From Aquificaceae bacterium (GTDB lineage: Bacteria; Aquificota; Aquificia; Aquificales; Aquificaceae), in contig JBBFKQ010000002.1 of the NCBI GenBank assembly GCA_037481935.1, positions 62,001 to 126,000 on the forward strand: DNA of 64,000 bases, in the 5' to 3' direction. Below the pieces are notes generated by a model. It was given only the letters and a program-made list of their open reading frames with translations. It did not search any database and was not told the DNA's origin. A program made the position numbers and the translations under genes. How positions within the stretch are numbered: position 1 is the stretch's first letter; the number at the start of each line of letters is the position of its first letter. Of this stretch, positions 8,964 to 17,948 are shown piece after piece.

Positions 8964-10856
8964 ATGGAAGTAAGAGAAGAGGTTCACCTGAAGGTAGAGG
9001 AGAAATACAGCCCACCAGCCCATGTGGTTGAGAAGGCATGGGTAAAAGACTACGAAGGCCTCTATCAGGAATCTATCAGGGACAGGGAAGGCTTCTGGGC
9101 AAAGATGGCTGAAGAACTCCACTGGTTCAAAAAGTGGGACAGGGTCCTTGAGTGGAACTACCCCTATGCCAAGTGGTTCGTAGGCGGGAAGACCAACATA
9201 ACCTACAACTGTCTTGACAGACATGTGCAGAATGGAAAGAGAAACAAGGTGGCATACATCTTCGTGGACGAGGACGGCAGAGAAAAGAAGATTACATACG
9301 GTGAACTCCTTGAGCTTGTGAACCGCATAGCGAATGGTCTAAAGTCTCTTGGGGTTAAAAAGGGAGACAGGGTCTCCATCTACATGCCCAACACCATAGA
9401 GGCCATAGCCTGCATGCTTGCCTGCGCCAGAATTGGGGCCATACACAGTGTGGTCTTTGCTGGCTTCAGTGAGGGGGCTCTCAGGCTCAGGATTGAGGAT
9501 GCCAAGGCAAAGGTGGTCCTGACCGCAAGCTACACGAAAAGAAGAGGCAAAAAGATAGACCTCTTTGCCACCGTCCAGAGGGCAATAGACGGTCTTGGGT
9601 TCGTGGACAGGGTTGTAGTGTGGGACAGGGATGGAGATGTGCTTAACGGCTCTGGTGGTCTCTTTGTCAGCTTTGATGAGCTTGTCAAAAACGGCGCACC
9701 CGATTGTGAGCCCGTGCAGATGGACGCAGAGGACCCCCTCTTTATTCTCTACACCTCTGGAACTACAGGAAAGCCCAAGGGTGTCCTTCACACAACGGGT
9801 GGCTACATGGTGGGAACCTACTTCACCACCAAGATTACCTTTGACCTTCATTACGATGACATTTACTGGTGCACTGCAGACATAGGCTGGATAACAGGAC
9901 ACAGCTACATAGTCTACGGTCCTCTTGCATGCGGAGCTACGTCTGTTATTACAGAGGGTGCACCCGACTACCCTGACCCGGGAAGGTGGTGGAGCTATGT
10001 GGAAAAATACAGAGTGAACATCTTCTACACGGCTCCCACCGCCATAAGGATGTTTATGAGATACGGAGAGCAGTGGCCGGCAAAGTATGACCTTTCCTCT
10101 CTGAGAATTCTTGGCTCTGTGGGAGAACCCATAAACCCAGAGGCGTGGCACTGGTATTACAAGCACATAGGCAGGGAAAACTGTGCCATAGTGGACACCT
10201 GGTGGCAGACCGAGACTGGAATGCACATGATAACCACCATACCCTCATATCCTGCAAAGCCCGGAAAGGCTGGAAAGCCCTACTTTGGCATAGAAGTGGC
10301 CGTGGTGGACAGCCAGGGTAATGAGCTCCCTCCGAACACAGTCGGAAACCTTGTAATAAAGACCCCATGGCCCTCCATGCTGAGAACCTGCTGGGGAGAG
10401 CCAGAGAGGTATGAGAAATACTGGAACACCATACCCGGCTACTATCTGGCAGGAGACCTTGCCACTTATGATGAAGAGGGTTATGTGATGATACTGGGTC
10501 GTGCGGATGATGTTCTCAACGTGGCGGGACACAGGATAGGAACTATGGAAGTAGAAAGTGCCCTCGTGGACCACCCCTCTGTGGCAGAGGCTGCAGTAAT
10601 AGGAAAGCCGCATGAGATAAAGGGTGAGTCCATAAAGGCCTTTGTCATTCTGAAAAAGGGCGTGGAGCCTTCAGACCACCTAAAAGAGGAAATAAAACAG
10701 CACGTGAGGCAGATTCTGGGCGCCATAGCAGTTCCTGACGAGATAGAGTTTGTGGAAAAGCTGCCAAAGACGAGGAGCGGGAAAATCATGAGGAGGGTTC
10801 TCAAGGCTCAGGAACTCGGGCTTCCAGTGGGGGACGTCTCAACGCTGGAGGACTGA
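8964..10856 (+). CDS. acs: Acetyl-CoA synthetase
   Basis: 630 residues from the ATG preceded by GAGGAGGT (an upstream ATG at 8901 lacks this support). It converts acetate, ATP and CoA to acetyl-CoA, AMP and PPi. Motifs seen: P-loop YTSGTTGKPKGV, TWWQTETG, the A8 hinge GRADDVLNVAGHRIGT, and the C-terminal PKTRSGKIMRR with the lysine that is acetylated in other Acs proteins. Length is typical (~650). It is divergent from the acetate-type symporter genes, which together suggest acetate uptake and activation. Confidence 0.97.
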   Translation: MEVREEVHLKVEEKYSPPAHVVEKAWVKDYEGLYQESIRDREGFWAKMAEELHWFKKWDRVLEWNYPYAKWFVGGKTNITYNCLDRHVQNGKRNKVAYIFVDEDGREKKITYGELLELVNRIANGLKSLGVKKGDRVSIYMPNTIEAIACMLACARIGAIHSVVFAGFSEGALRLRIEDAKAKVVLTASYTKRRGKKIDLFATVQRAIDGLGFVDRVVVWDRDGDVLNGSGGLFVSFDELVKNGAPDCEPVQMDAEDPLFILYTSGTTGKPKGVLHTTGGYMVGTYFTTKITFDLHYDDIYWCTADIGWITGHSYIVYGPLACGATSVITEGAPDYPDPGRWWSYVEKYRVNIFYTAPTAIRMFMRYGEQWPAKYDLSSLRILGSVGEPINPEAWHWYYKHIGRENCAIVDTWWQTETGMHMITTIPSYPAKPGKAGKPYFGIEVAVVDSQGNELPPNTVGNLVIKTPWPSMLRTCWGEPERYEKYWNTIPGYYLAGDLATYDEEGYVMILGRADDVLNVAGHRIGTMEVESALVDHPSVAEAAVIGKPHEIKGESIKAFVILKKGVEPSDHLKEEIKQHVRQILGAIAVPDEIEFVEKLPKTRSGKIMRRVLKAQELGLPVGDVSTLED

Positions 10857-10861
10857 AAACT

Positions 10862-10876
10862 GGGGGCTTTGCCCCC
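10862..10876 (+). terminator. GC hairpin after acs
   Basis: Perfect inverted repeat GGGGGC-TTT-GCCCCC beginning 5 nt after the acs stop. No strong T-run follows (TTCCATCC), so an intrinsic terminator is not certain. The same 15-mer occurs after thiC at 12349-12363. Confidence 0.55.
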
Positions 10877-10915
10877 TTCCATCCAAAAACAACCCTGACC
10901 CTGCAAAATCTCATA

Positions 10916-12341
<1,426 letters not shown>

Positions 12342-12348
12342 AATCCCT

Positions 12349-12363
12349 GGGGGCTTTGCCCCC
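12349..12363 (+). terminator. GC hairpin after thiC
   Basis: GGGGGC-TTT-GCCCCC, identical to the one after acs, 8 nt after the thiC stop and only 1 nt before the first Pho repeat. It probably insulates the Pho promoter downstream; the following sequence TCTTAACC is not a clean T-run. Confidence 0.55.
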
Positions 12364-12364
12364 T

Positions 12365-12419
12365 CTTAACCAAATCTTAACCAAACCTTAAAGAAATCTT
12401 AACCTTTCTGCCCTATCCT
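12365..12419 (+). promoter_or_regulatory. Pho-box promoter A (four repeats) before the DUF2334 operon
   Basis: Four direct repeats with 4-nt spacers: CTTAACC (12365), CTTAACC (12376), CTTAAAG (12387), CTTAACC (12398). Then 9 nt and TATCCT (12414-12419), with the ATG 7 nt later. The 11-bp period and the repeats in place of a -35 element match the known layout of PhoB-activated promoters. The start codon falls where transcription should begin, so the mRNA may be leaderless. Confidence 0.8.
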
Positions 12420-12426
12420 TTTACCC

Positions 12427-13173
12427 ATGAAGCTCGCCATAGTGGAACTGCACGATGTGAGCCCCTACTACAGGGCTGAGTTTTTAGCCTCTCTTGAGCT
12501 TCTGGAGGAGGTGGGATTGCATAGATTTTCCCTCCTGGTGGTGCCCTACTTCTGGGAATGTGCACCTCTGGGAGGGGATATGGGCTTTTTAAGCCTTCTC
12601 AAAGGTCTTGATGCAGAGCTTTTGCTTCATGGCTATACGCACAGGGGCAGAAAGAGGCTTCAGCACATGCTCTGGACGGACGGGGAGGGAGAGTTTGGAG
12701 GGCTGGGACTGTCAGAAACCTATGAGAGGGTTCATGCAGGCCTGGAACTTATGGAACACTTTGGGCTAAAGACAAGGTTTTTCGTTCCGCCCGCTTGGAT
12801 AGGAAACCCATATCTTGAGGACGTGCTCTATTCTCTTGGCTTTATGGGTGTGGCTTACCGCTGGCACATAAAAGACCTGAAGGCAGAAAGGGCCATAAGG
12901 TCCCCGGTCCTCACCTTCAGCAACAGGCACCTTTTTTCCTGGCTCAGCCTGAAGGTTGTCCCAAACATTGAAAAGATTTACAGCAATCATGACCTTCTCA
13001 GGCTTGCACTCCATATGGCAGATTTTAGAGATGAAAGAAAGGTAAGACTGTGGAGGGATATACTCTGCAGGATAAAAAACAGCAGGAGGTTAACCAGCTA
13101 TGGGGAAATACTTGGCAAAGGCGGACCTTCACCTTCACTCAAAGGCCTCCAACCTGCCGGGGGGCTGGTTTAG
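12427..13173 (+). CDS. DUF2334 / polysaccharide deacetylase-like protein
   Basis: 248 residues, no signal peptide. It opens with LAIVELHDVSPYYRAEF, where the His-Asp resembles the metal-binding start of the NodB-like fold, and has LLHGYTHRG for the second metal motif. The DUF2334 family is assumed to be deacetylases of unknown substrate. It is the first gene of a Pho-box operon with two glycosyltransferases and PsiE, so a role in envelope glycolipid or polysaccharide remodelling under phosphate stress is inferred. Its 3' end overlaps the next gene by 74 nt. No Shine-Dalgarno precedes the ATG. Confidence 0.75.
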   Translation: MKLAIVELHDVSPYYRAEFLASLELLEEVGLHRFSLLVVPYFWECAPLGGDMGFLSLLKGLDAELLLHGYTHRGRKRLQHMLWTDGEGEFGGLGLSETYERVHAGLELMEHFGLKTRFFVPPAWIGNPYLEDVLYSLGFMGVAYRWHIKDLKAERAIRSPVLTFSNRHLFSWLSLKVVPNIEKIYSNHDLLRLALHMADFRDERKVRLWRDILCRIKNSRRLTSYGEILGKGGPSPSLKGLQPAGGLV

Positions 13174-15346
13174 CAGGCTCGTAGGATGCCCAGAGAGCTT
13201 TACAGAGCCTCTTGAGATATACAGAAGGCTAAAAGAGAGAGGCATGAGCTTTGTAACCATAACGGACCACAATACCGTAAGCGGAGTTCTTGAGATAGCT
13301 CACATGCCCGAGGTTTTCATAAGTTGCGAATATACGGTGGAGATACCTGAAGAAAGGGGTAAGGTGCACGTGCTGGTGTATGGCATTACAGAATCACAGC
13401 ATCAGGACCTTCTCAGGCTCAGAGAAAACATCTACGACTTTGTCCCTTATCTCAAGTCTTATAGAATAGCCCATTCACTTGCCCATCCCCTCTACTCTGT
13501 TCAGGGCACAAGGGTGAGCAGGAGTCTTGTGGAAAAGCTTGTGCTTCTCTTTGATAACTGGGAGGTGATAAACGGAACAAGGGGTGACGGAGTCAGATAC
13601 ATAGAGGAGACCATAGCCCGTGCTTACGATGGATGGGACAGAATACACTATCTGGCCGAAAGGCACAGAATTGAACCTCAGAGGACAAGAGAAAGAATAG
13701 CCTTTACCGCAGGCTCTGACGACCACGGTGGTATGGATGTGGGCAGAACATGGACAGGGGTTGAGGGGGCAACCACCAGAGAAGATTTCCTGAAAGGCCT
13801 ATGGGAGGGTAGAACGCAGGTGGGCACAGAAGAACTTGGCGATAAGAGGCTTCTAAATATGGTGTGTAGAGTTGGTTATGACTTTCTGAGGAGCAAAAAC
13901 CATATACCCTCTGAAGTAAAGCCTATTACCGACTACCTTTTTATGCATTCAGACAATCCAGTGGTAGGTATGCTTCTGAGGAATTTTTTAAGTATAAAGG
14001 CAGAAAGGGTGGACCTCCTGAGGGAGATAGCAAAAAAGCTGCCCTCTTTTACCTTAGAGAGATTTTTGAAAAGCCCCTCACCGCAAACCATCGGGGAGCT
14101 GTGCCTGTCCCTCATGGCTCATGGCTTCCCCGCCTTTTTAAAATACGCCCAGAGAAAAGAAGAGCAGAAGATAAAGGCTCTTGGAAAGGAGTTTGGAATA
14201 GTCAACGGAAAAACACCAAAGGTTGCCTACCTTACAGATACATACCACCACATAAACGGCGTTGCAAGAAGCAATAAGCTAATAAGAGAGATAGCTCTTG
14301 AAGAAGAACTGCCCTTTACTGTGGTTATATCCAGCTCGCAGGTTATGGAGGAGGAGAACCTGGTAAACCTCCAGCCCCTTTTTGAACTGCCCACGCCCTT
14401 CTATGAAGAGTTAAGGATGGGAGTGCCCAACCTCATAGAGTTCATGGACTTTCTTGAGAGGGAGGGCTTTACTCAGGTTCACATAGCCACACCCGGACCT
14501 CTGGGTCTTATGGGCCTTCTTCTGGGTAAGCTTCTTGGTCTAAGAGTAACCTTTGCCTTCCATACGGACATACCATCTTACGCAAAAACCTACACAGGAG
14601 ACTCAGAGTTGGAAGAAATGCTCTGGAAAGCCTTCCTTTTCCTCGGCAACATATCCGACAGGTTCTTTGTTCCCTCAGAACACTACAGAAAGATTTTTGT
14701 AAGCAGGGGGCTAAACTACGGCAAGATAAGCACCTTCAGGCGTGGCGTTGATACTGAGTTATTCTCCCCTGACAAGAAAAGCGACGACTTCTGGACCGAA
14801 AGGCTTGGAGTCAAAAGGCATCAGAAAGTTATCCTCTATGTAGGAAGAGTCTCAAAGGAAAAGGGTCTGGACAAATTCCTTTACGCAGCAAGATGCTTCC
14901 CTGAGGATGTTTTTGTGGTGGTGGGAGATGGTCCCTACAGGAAGGAGCTCGAAAACAAAAAGCCAAAAAACATGCACCTGGTGGGCTATATGGTGGGGGA
15001 AGAGCTTGCAAAAGCCTACGCAAGCTCTCATGTCTTTCTCTTCCCCTCTGAGACGGAGACCTATGGACAGGTGGTTCTGGAAGCGATGGCAAGCGGACTT
15101 CCAGTAATAGTTAGCTCAAGAGGTGCTTCTCACGAGCATGTGCAGGAAGGAGTGAACGGTTTTATAGCCACAAGGACAGAAGAATTCGTGGAAAAGCTCT
15201 CCCTTCTCATATCCAAAGAAGAAATGAGAAGAAACATGTCGCAGGAAGCCCTCTACTATGCAAAAAGCCTTGACATGAGAAAAACCTACATAGATTACAT
15301 GTTAGCCATAGCAGGTCTCGGGAGGCTTGTCCATGAAGCTTGTTGA
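13100..15346 (+). CDS. PHP-domain / GT4 glycosyltransferase fusion
   Basis: 748 residues. The N-terminal third is a PHP metallohydrolase-like domain (KADLHLHSKAS, TITDHNT, GSDDHGG). After a helical linker (~240-370) comes a GT-B fold glycosyltransferase of family 4 (~371-740) starting VAYLTDTYHHINGVARS, with ETYGQVVLEAMASGLPV near the donor site. The glycosyltransferase half resembles SqdX/SQD2-type lipid glycosyltransferases and mannosyltransferases. The ATG at 13100 lies inside the previous gene but has AGGAGGT 9 nt before it, which supports the long overlap. Likely a cytoplasmic-face enzyme; the acceptor is unknown. Confidence 0.85.
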   Translation: MGKYLAKADLHLHSKASNLPGGWFSRLVGCPESFTEPLEIYRRLKERGMSFVTITDHNTVSGVLEIAHMPEVFISCEYTVEIPEERGKVHVLVYGITESQHQDLLRLRENIYDFVPYLKSYRIAHSLAHPLYSVQGTRVSRSLVEKLVLLFDNWEVINGTRGDGVRYIEETIARAYDGWDRIHYLAERHRIEPQRTRERIAFTAGSDDHGGMDVGRTWTGVEGATTREDFLKGLWEGRTQVGTEELGDKRLLNMVCRVGYDFLRSKNHIPSEVKPITDYLFMHSDNPVVGMLLRNFLSIKAERVDLLREIAKKLPSFTLERFLKSPSPQTIGELCLSLMAHGFPAFLKYAQRKEEQKIKALGKEFGIVNGKTPKVAYLTDTYHHINGVARSNKLIREIALEEELPFTVVISSSQVMEEENLVNLQPLFELPTPFYEELRMGVPNLIEFMDFLEREGFTQVHIATPGPLGLMGLLLGKLLGLRVTFAFHTDIPSYAKTYTGDSELEEMLWKAFLFLGNISDRFFVPSEHYRKIFVSRGLNYGKISTFRRGVDTELFSPDKKSDDFWTERLGVKRHQKVILYVGRVSKEKGLDKFLYAARCFPEDVFVVVGDGPYRKELENKKPKNMHLVGYMVGEELAKAYASSHVFLFPSETETYGQVVLEAMASGLPVIVSSRGASHEHVQEGVNGFIATRTEEFVEKLSLLISKEEMRRNMSQEALYYAKSLDMRKTYIDYMLAIAGLGRLVHEAC

Positions 15347-16442
15347 TATAACACCTTATTTTCACAGCAGGAGCGGAGGCATAAGGAGGTATCTGCTTGA
15401 AAAAACAAAATATCTGCAGCAAAGGGGTGTGGAGCATGTGCTCATAGTTCCCGGCAGGGAGAGAAGAACATACTGCATAAATGCTACGAGAGTTTACGAA
15501 CTTCCCTCCTTCCCCCTCCCCCTCACTGGAGGTTACAGGTTCTTCTCCTCTTTCTCAGAGATAAGGGAGATACTGCAGAGGGAGGAGCCTGATGTGGTGG
15601 AGCTGGGCGGAACCTACCAGCCAGTAAACCATCTCAAGTCTGAAAGATACCTGCTGAGCGTTTTCTATCACTCTGACATAAGGACTGACCTGTCCCTGCT
15701 CCCTGCTCCGGAAAGGCTCAGAAAAGCCCTTCTGGAACATACCATAAAGAAGAAGCTCTCCAGGGCAGATATGATAATTACACCCTCAAGAGTGCAGGAA
15801 GAGTTTCTTAAGGCTTCGGGGCTTGAAAATGTGGTTACGGTAAACCTTGGAGTGGACACGGATGTGTTCAACCCGTCAAAGAGAGACCCATACTTTGACA
15901 GAGCTCTGGGCATAGGTGCGGGCAAGTTTAAACTACTATACTCTGGGAGGCTTTCACCGGACAAAAACGTAGACCTTCTTCTTGAAGTTTTCCAGCACCT
16001 TGACCCTACACTTTTCCACCTTGTTGTGGCGGGGGATGGTCCTGCAAGAAAAAAGGTGGAAAAACTCACCCAGAAGCTTCCTAACCTCACTTACTTGGGA
16101 TACCTTCACAGGGAGGAGGAACTTGCCAGGGTATATGCGAGCTGTGATGTTTTTGTGAGCACATCCTGCGGTGAAACCTATGGACTTGCCTTCCTTGAGG
16201 CTCAGGCATGTGGCTGTCTTCTGGTTGCCTTTGATATGGGTCTTGAAACCCAGCCCTTCAAAGAGTTTCTTGTGAGAGAGCCGACCCTGGAAGCCTTTTA
16301 CGACGCAATAATTCATGCATGCAATGCCTTAAGCCTTTCCAACAGAGAAAGGCTAAGCTCCTATGTTCAGAGGCACTTTTCATGGGAATCCACCTTTGAC
16401 AGGCTTCTCGGGGTTTACCGTGGAGTCCTTGCTCAGGTATAG
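15333..16442 (+). CDS. GT4 family glycosyltransferase
   Basis: 369 residues from the ATG 7 nt after GGGAGG (an in-frame TTG 6 nt earlier is less likely). GT-B fold: the N-terminal SRSGGIRRYLLE glycine-rich loop, then YSGRLSPDKNVDLLLEVF and the C-terminal ETYGLAFLEAQACG donor-binding motif. The start overlaps the PHP-GT gene by 14 nt. A second glycosyltransferase in the same Pho operon suggests two successive sugar additions. Lipid versus polysaccharide acceptor is not decidable from the sequence. Confidence 0.88.
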   Translation: MKLVDITPYFHSRSGGIRRYLLEKTKYLQQRGVEHVLIVPGRERRTYCINATRVYELPSFPLPLTGGYRFFSSFSEIREILQREEPDVVELGGTYQPVNHLKSERYLLSVFYHSDIRTDLSLLPAPERLRKALLEHTIKKKLSRADMIITPSRVQEEFLKASGLENVVTVNLGVDTDVFNPSKRDPYFDRALGIGAGKFKLLYSGRLSPDKNVDLLLEVFQHLDPTLFHLVVAGDGPARKKVEKLTQKLPNLTYLGYLHREEELARVYASCDVFVSTSCGETYGLAFLEAQACGCLLVAFDMGLETQPFKEFLVREPTLEAFYDAIIHACNALSLSNRERLSSYVQRHFSWESTFDRLLGVYRGVLAQV

Positions 16443-16866
16443 CCAGATAGTCAACCCCTCACTTGTGCTCTACTACAGCATAAGAGTTCTCACATACGGT
16501 GTTATATTCCTCGGGCTTTTTCTGCTTCTTGTGGAAATCTTCTCCATGGAGCTCAGCTTTGAAAATCTTGTCAAGAAACTCACAATAAGGATTCTTGAAC
16601 TCGTCATTCTTTATGAAATATTCAGGGCAGTGCTCGGCATATTTGAGTATCACAGGGTAAAACTTACTTTCCTTGTGGATGCCTCCATATCCTTCATGCT
16701 CAGAGAGCTTATCATAACGGTATACTCAGGAAAGCTTGATATTCATATGTCCATATCGATAGGTATCATAATGTTCATTCTGGCTCTTCTGAGGATAGTG
16801 GTAGTCAAATTTTCCCCCTCTTCAGAGACAAGGCAGGAAATACAAAAACCCTTAACAGAATCTTAA
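16420..16866 (+). CDS. PsiE-like phosphate-starvation-inducible membrane protein
   Basis: About 148 residues from a GTG at 16420; an ATG at 16363 would give 167 but overlaps the previous gene by 80 nt, so the start is uncertain. Four hydrophobic segments, with the pattern YSIRVLTYGVIFLGLFLLL, ILYEIFRAVLGIFEYHRV and LRELIITVYSG, as in E. coli PsiE. PsiE is a membrane protein of unknown function induced by phosphate starvation. Its position in an operon with a Pho-box promoter supports both assignments. Its stop codon lies inside a repeat of the next Pho promoter. Confidence 0.75.
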   Translation: MESLLRYSQIVNPSLVLYYSIRVLTYGVIFLGLFLLLVEIFSMELSFENLVKKLTIRILELVILYEIFRAVLGIFEYHRVKLTFLVDASISFMLRELIITVYSGKLDIHMSISIGIIMFILALLRIVVVKFSPSSETRQEIQKPLTES

Positions 16867-16883
16867 CAATTCTCGGTTAAACT
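16851..16883 (+). promoter_or_regulatory. Pho-box promoter B before the 68-residue gene
   Basis: CTTAACA (16851), GAAT, CTTAACA (16862), 9 nt, TAAACT (16878-16883), then 7 nt to the ATG at 16891. The second repeat contains the TAA stop of the PsiE-like gene. The gene after it has no ribosome site and is probably leaderless. Confidence 0.78.
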
Positions 16884-16890
16884 ATTCAGC

Positions 16891-17097
16891 ATGAAGGAGA
16901 GGATTGATAGCCTCATTCAGGAGATTGAGAGGGAGAAGGACTGCTACAGAAGGTTTCTGAGGAAAGGGGAGAGGCTCAGGAAGCGAGAAAGAGACACCTT
17001 CCTCACCGAAAAGGATAGAACCATACTGATAGAGTCCTTTGTGGTGGGTGGGCTTCTGGAAAACCTTATAACAAAGGCAGTAAACAGACTCTTTTAG
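16891..17097 (+). CDS. Small charged helical protein, Pho-box controlled
   Basis: 68 residues, not recognised. The first ~48 residues are very rich in Lys, Arg and Glu and look like a coiled coil (IQEIEREKDCYRRFLRKGER); the tail (IESFVVGGLLENLITKAVNR) is amphipathic. It has its own Pho-box promoter 7 nt away and overlaps the convergent SCP2-like gene by 4 nt at the 3' end. The dedicated promoter argues that it is a real gene. Confidence 0.6.
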   Translation: MKERIDSLIQEIEREKDCYRRFLRKGERLRKRERDTFLTEKDRTILIESFVVGGLLENLITKAVNRLF

Positions 17098-17447
17098 AGG
17101 AGCCTCTGAAGAGTGGACAGAACCTTCTGATAGTCCCCCCTTATCCTCACTCTACCTTCAAAGATGTAGCGTAATATTCTTGAGGGTTTTTCCACGAGCC
17201 TGAGCAGGTCTCTGTAGCTAATGCTTATCACATGTCTTGCCTCTGATATTCCAGAGCTATAACGTATGCCCTCAGAGCTTATCAGAAAGTTAGCCTTTCC
17301 CGCTTCTGGGAGCTCAACTTCAAGTAAGAGTGGCTCCTGTATGTTTTTTAAAAATTCCCCGTGTGTTTCTTGAATATGATGGGCAAGGAGCTTGAGCTCC
17401 CTTACATAATCCTCAGTATTCGCTTTCAATGTGTATGACCCTTTCAT
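17094..17447 (-). CDS. SCP2-like domain protein
   Basis: 117 residues from the ATG with AGGAGG 10 nt upstream; a longer frame reaches 17516 but lacks a better start. The C-terminal half (ISISYRDLLRLVEKP...IFEGRVRIRGDYQKVLSTLQRL) has the pattern of the SCP2 lipid-binding fold: a hydrophobic strand, an acceptor helix and the GR(V/L)RIKGD turn. It is the last gene of the P-type ATPase operon. Lipid or hydrophobic ligand binding is inferred from the fold only. Confidence 0.6.
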   Translation of the reverse strand: MKGSYTLKANTEDYVRELKLLAHHIQETHGEFLKNIQEPLLLEVELPEAGKANFLISSEGIRYSSGISEARHVISISYRDLLRLVEKPSRILRYIFEGRVRIRGDYQKVLSTLQRLL

Positions 17448-17670
17448 CCTGAGAGAGCCTCCTGATGATATCCTCAAGAATGTCAAAAGCCCTTTCCTCT
17501 GTGGAGTATATGCCAAGAACGGCGGGGAGGAGAGGCTGGCTCATGTAAGCAACCACCTTGTAAACCAGCCTCTTCTTACCCTCTATCTCTATCTTTGCCT
17601 CCTCCACCGAAAGGGAAATGACATGGAGGGTGTTCAGATACCTTCCACTTCTTGTCCTTATAAAGTTCAT
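17413..17670 (-). CDS. Uncharacterised 85-residue protein
   Basis: Not recognised. Predicted mixed alpha/beta: it begins NFIRTRSGRYLNTLHVISLSV and ends with a helix bearing ERAFDILEDIIRRL. No cysteine motif or membrane segment. It overlaps both neighbours (4 nt with the coiled-coil gene, 35 nt with the SCP2-like gene), so it is translated as part of the ATPase operon. Confidence 0.6.
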   Translation of the reverse strand: MNFIRTRSGRYLNTLHVISLSVEEAKIEIEGKKRLVYKVVAYMSQPLLPAVLGIYSTEERAFDILEDIIRRLSQDERVIHIESEY

Positions 17671-17942
17671 CCTTCCTCTTTTTTCTCCTCTTCTTTTAGG
17701 GCTTTTTTGGCTCCTTCCACGGCACCCTCAACGGAATACCTCACAACCTTGAGAGCCTTTTCTCCTATCTCCGCCGTGGTTTTGACTATTTCCTTGCTGA
17801 TATCCATAACCTTTGATAGAGCTTCAGCAGGAAGGTCTTTGAGGCTCTTTTCTTCCTCTGCCACTCCCATTTTCTTCTTGAGCTCTTCAAGCTCTGCCTT
17901 GATTCTCTCAAGCTCCTGAGCAAGGTCCCTCTTTTCTTCCAT
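17667..17942 (-). CDS. Coiled-coil / amphipathic helix protein
   Basis: 91 residues, almost entirely helical: a coiled coil at ~5-27 (LAQELERIKAELEELKKK) then an alanine/valine/glycine-rich amphipathic helix and a Lys/Glu tail. No catalytic motif. It has a strong AAGGAGGT ribosome site and follows the P-type ATPase gene by 6 nt. It resembles the small helical companions found beside some P-type ATPases; its function is unknown. Confidence 0.65.
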   Translation of the reverse strand: MEEKRDLAQELERIKAELEELKKKMGVAEEEKSLKDLPAEALSKVMDISKEIVKTTAEIGEKALKVVRYSVEGAVEGAKKALKEEEKKEEG

Positions 17943-17948
17943 GGCTTT

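Noticed and set aside
9339-10226. Long minus-strand ORF opposite acs
   Set aside because: Antisense frame of a clearly identified gene, with Cys/His/Val-rich nonsense composition and no ribosome site.
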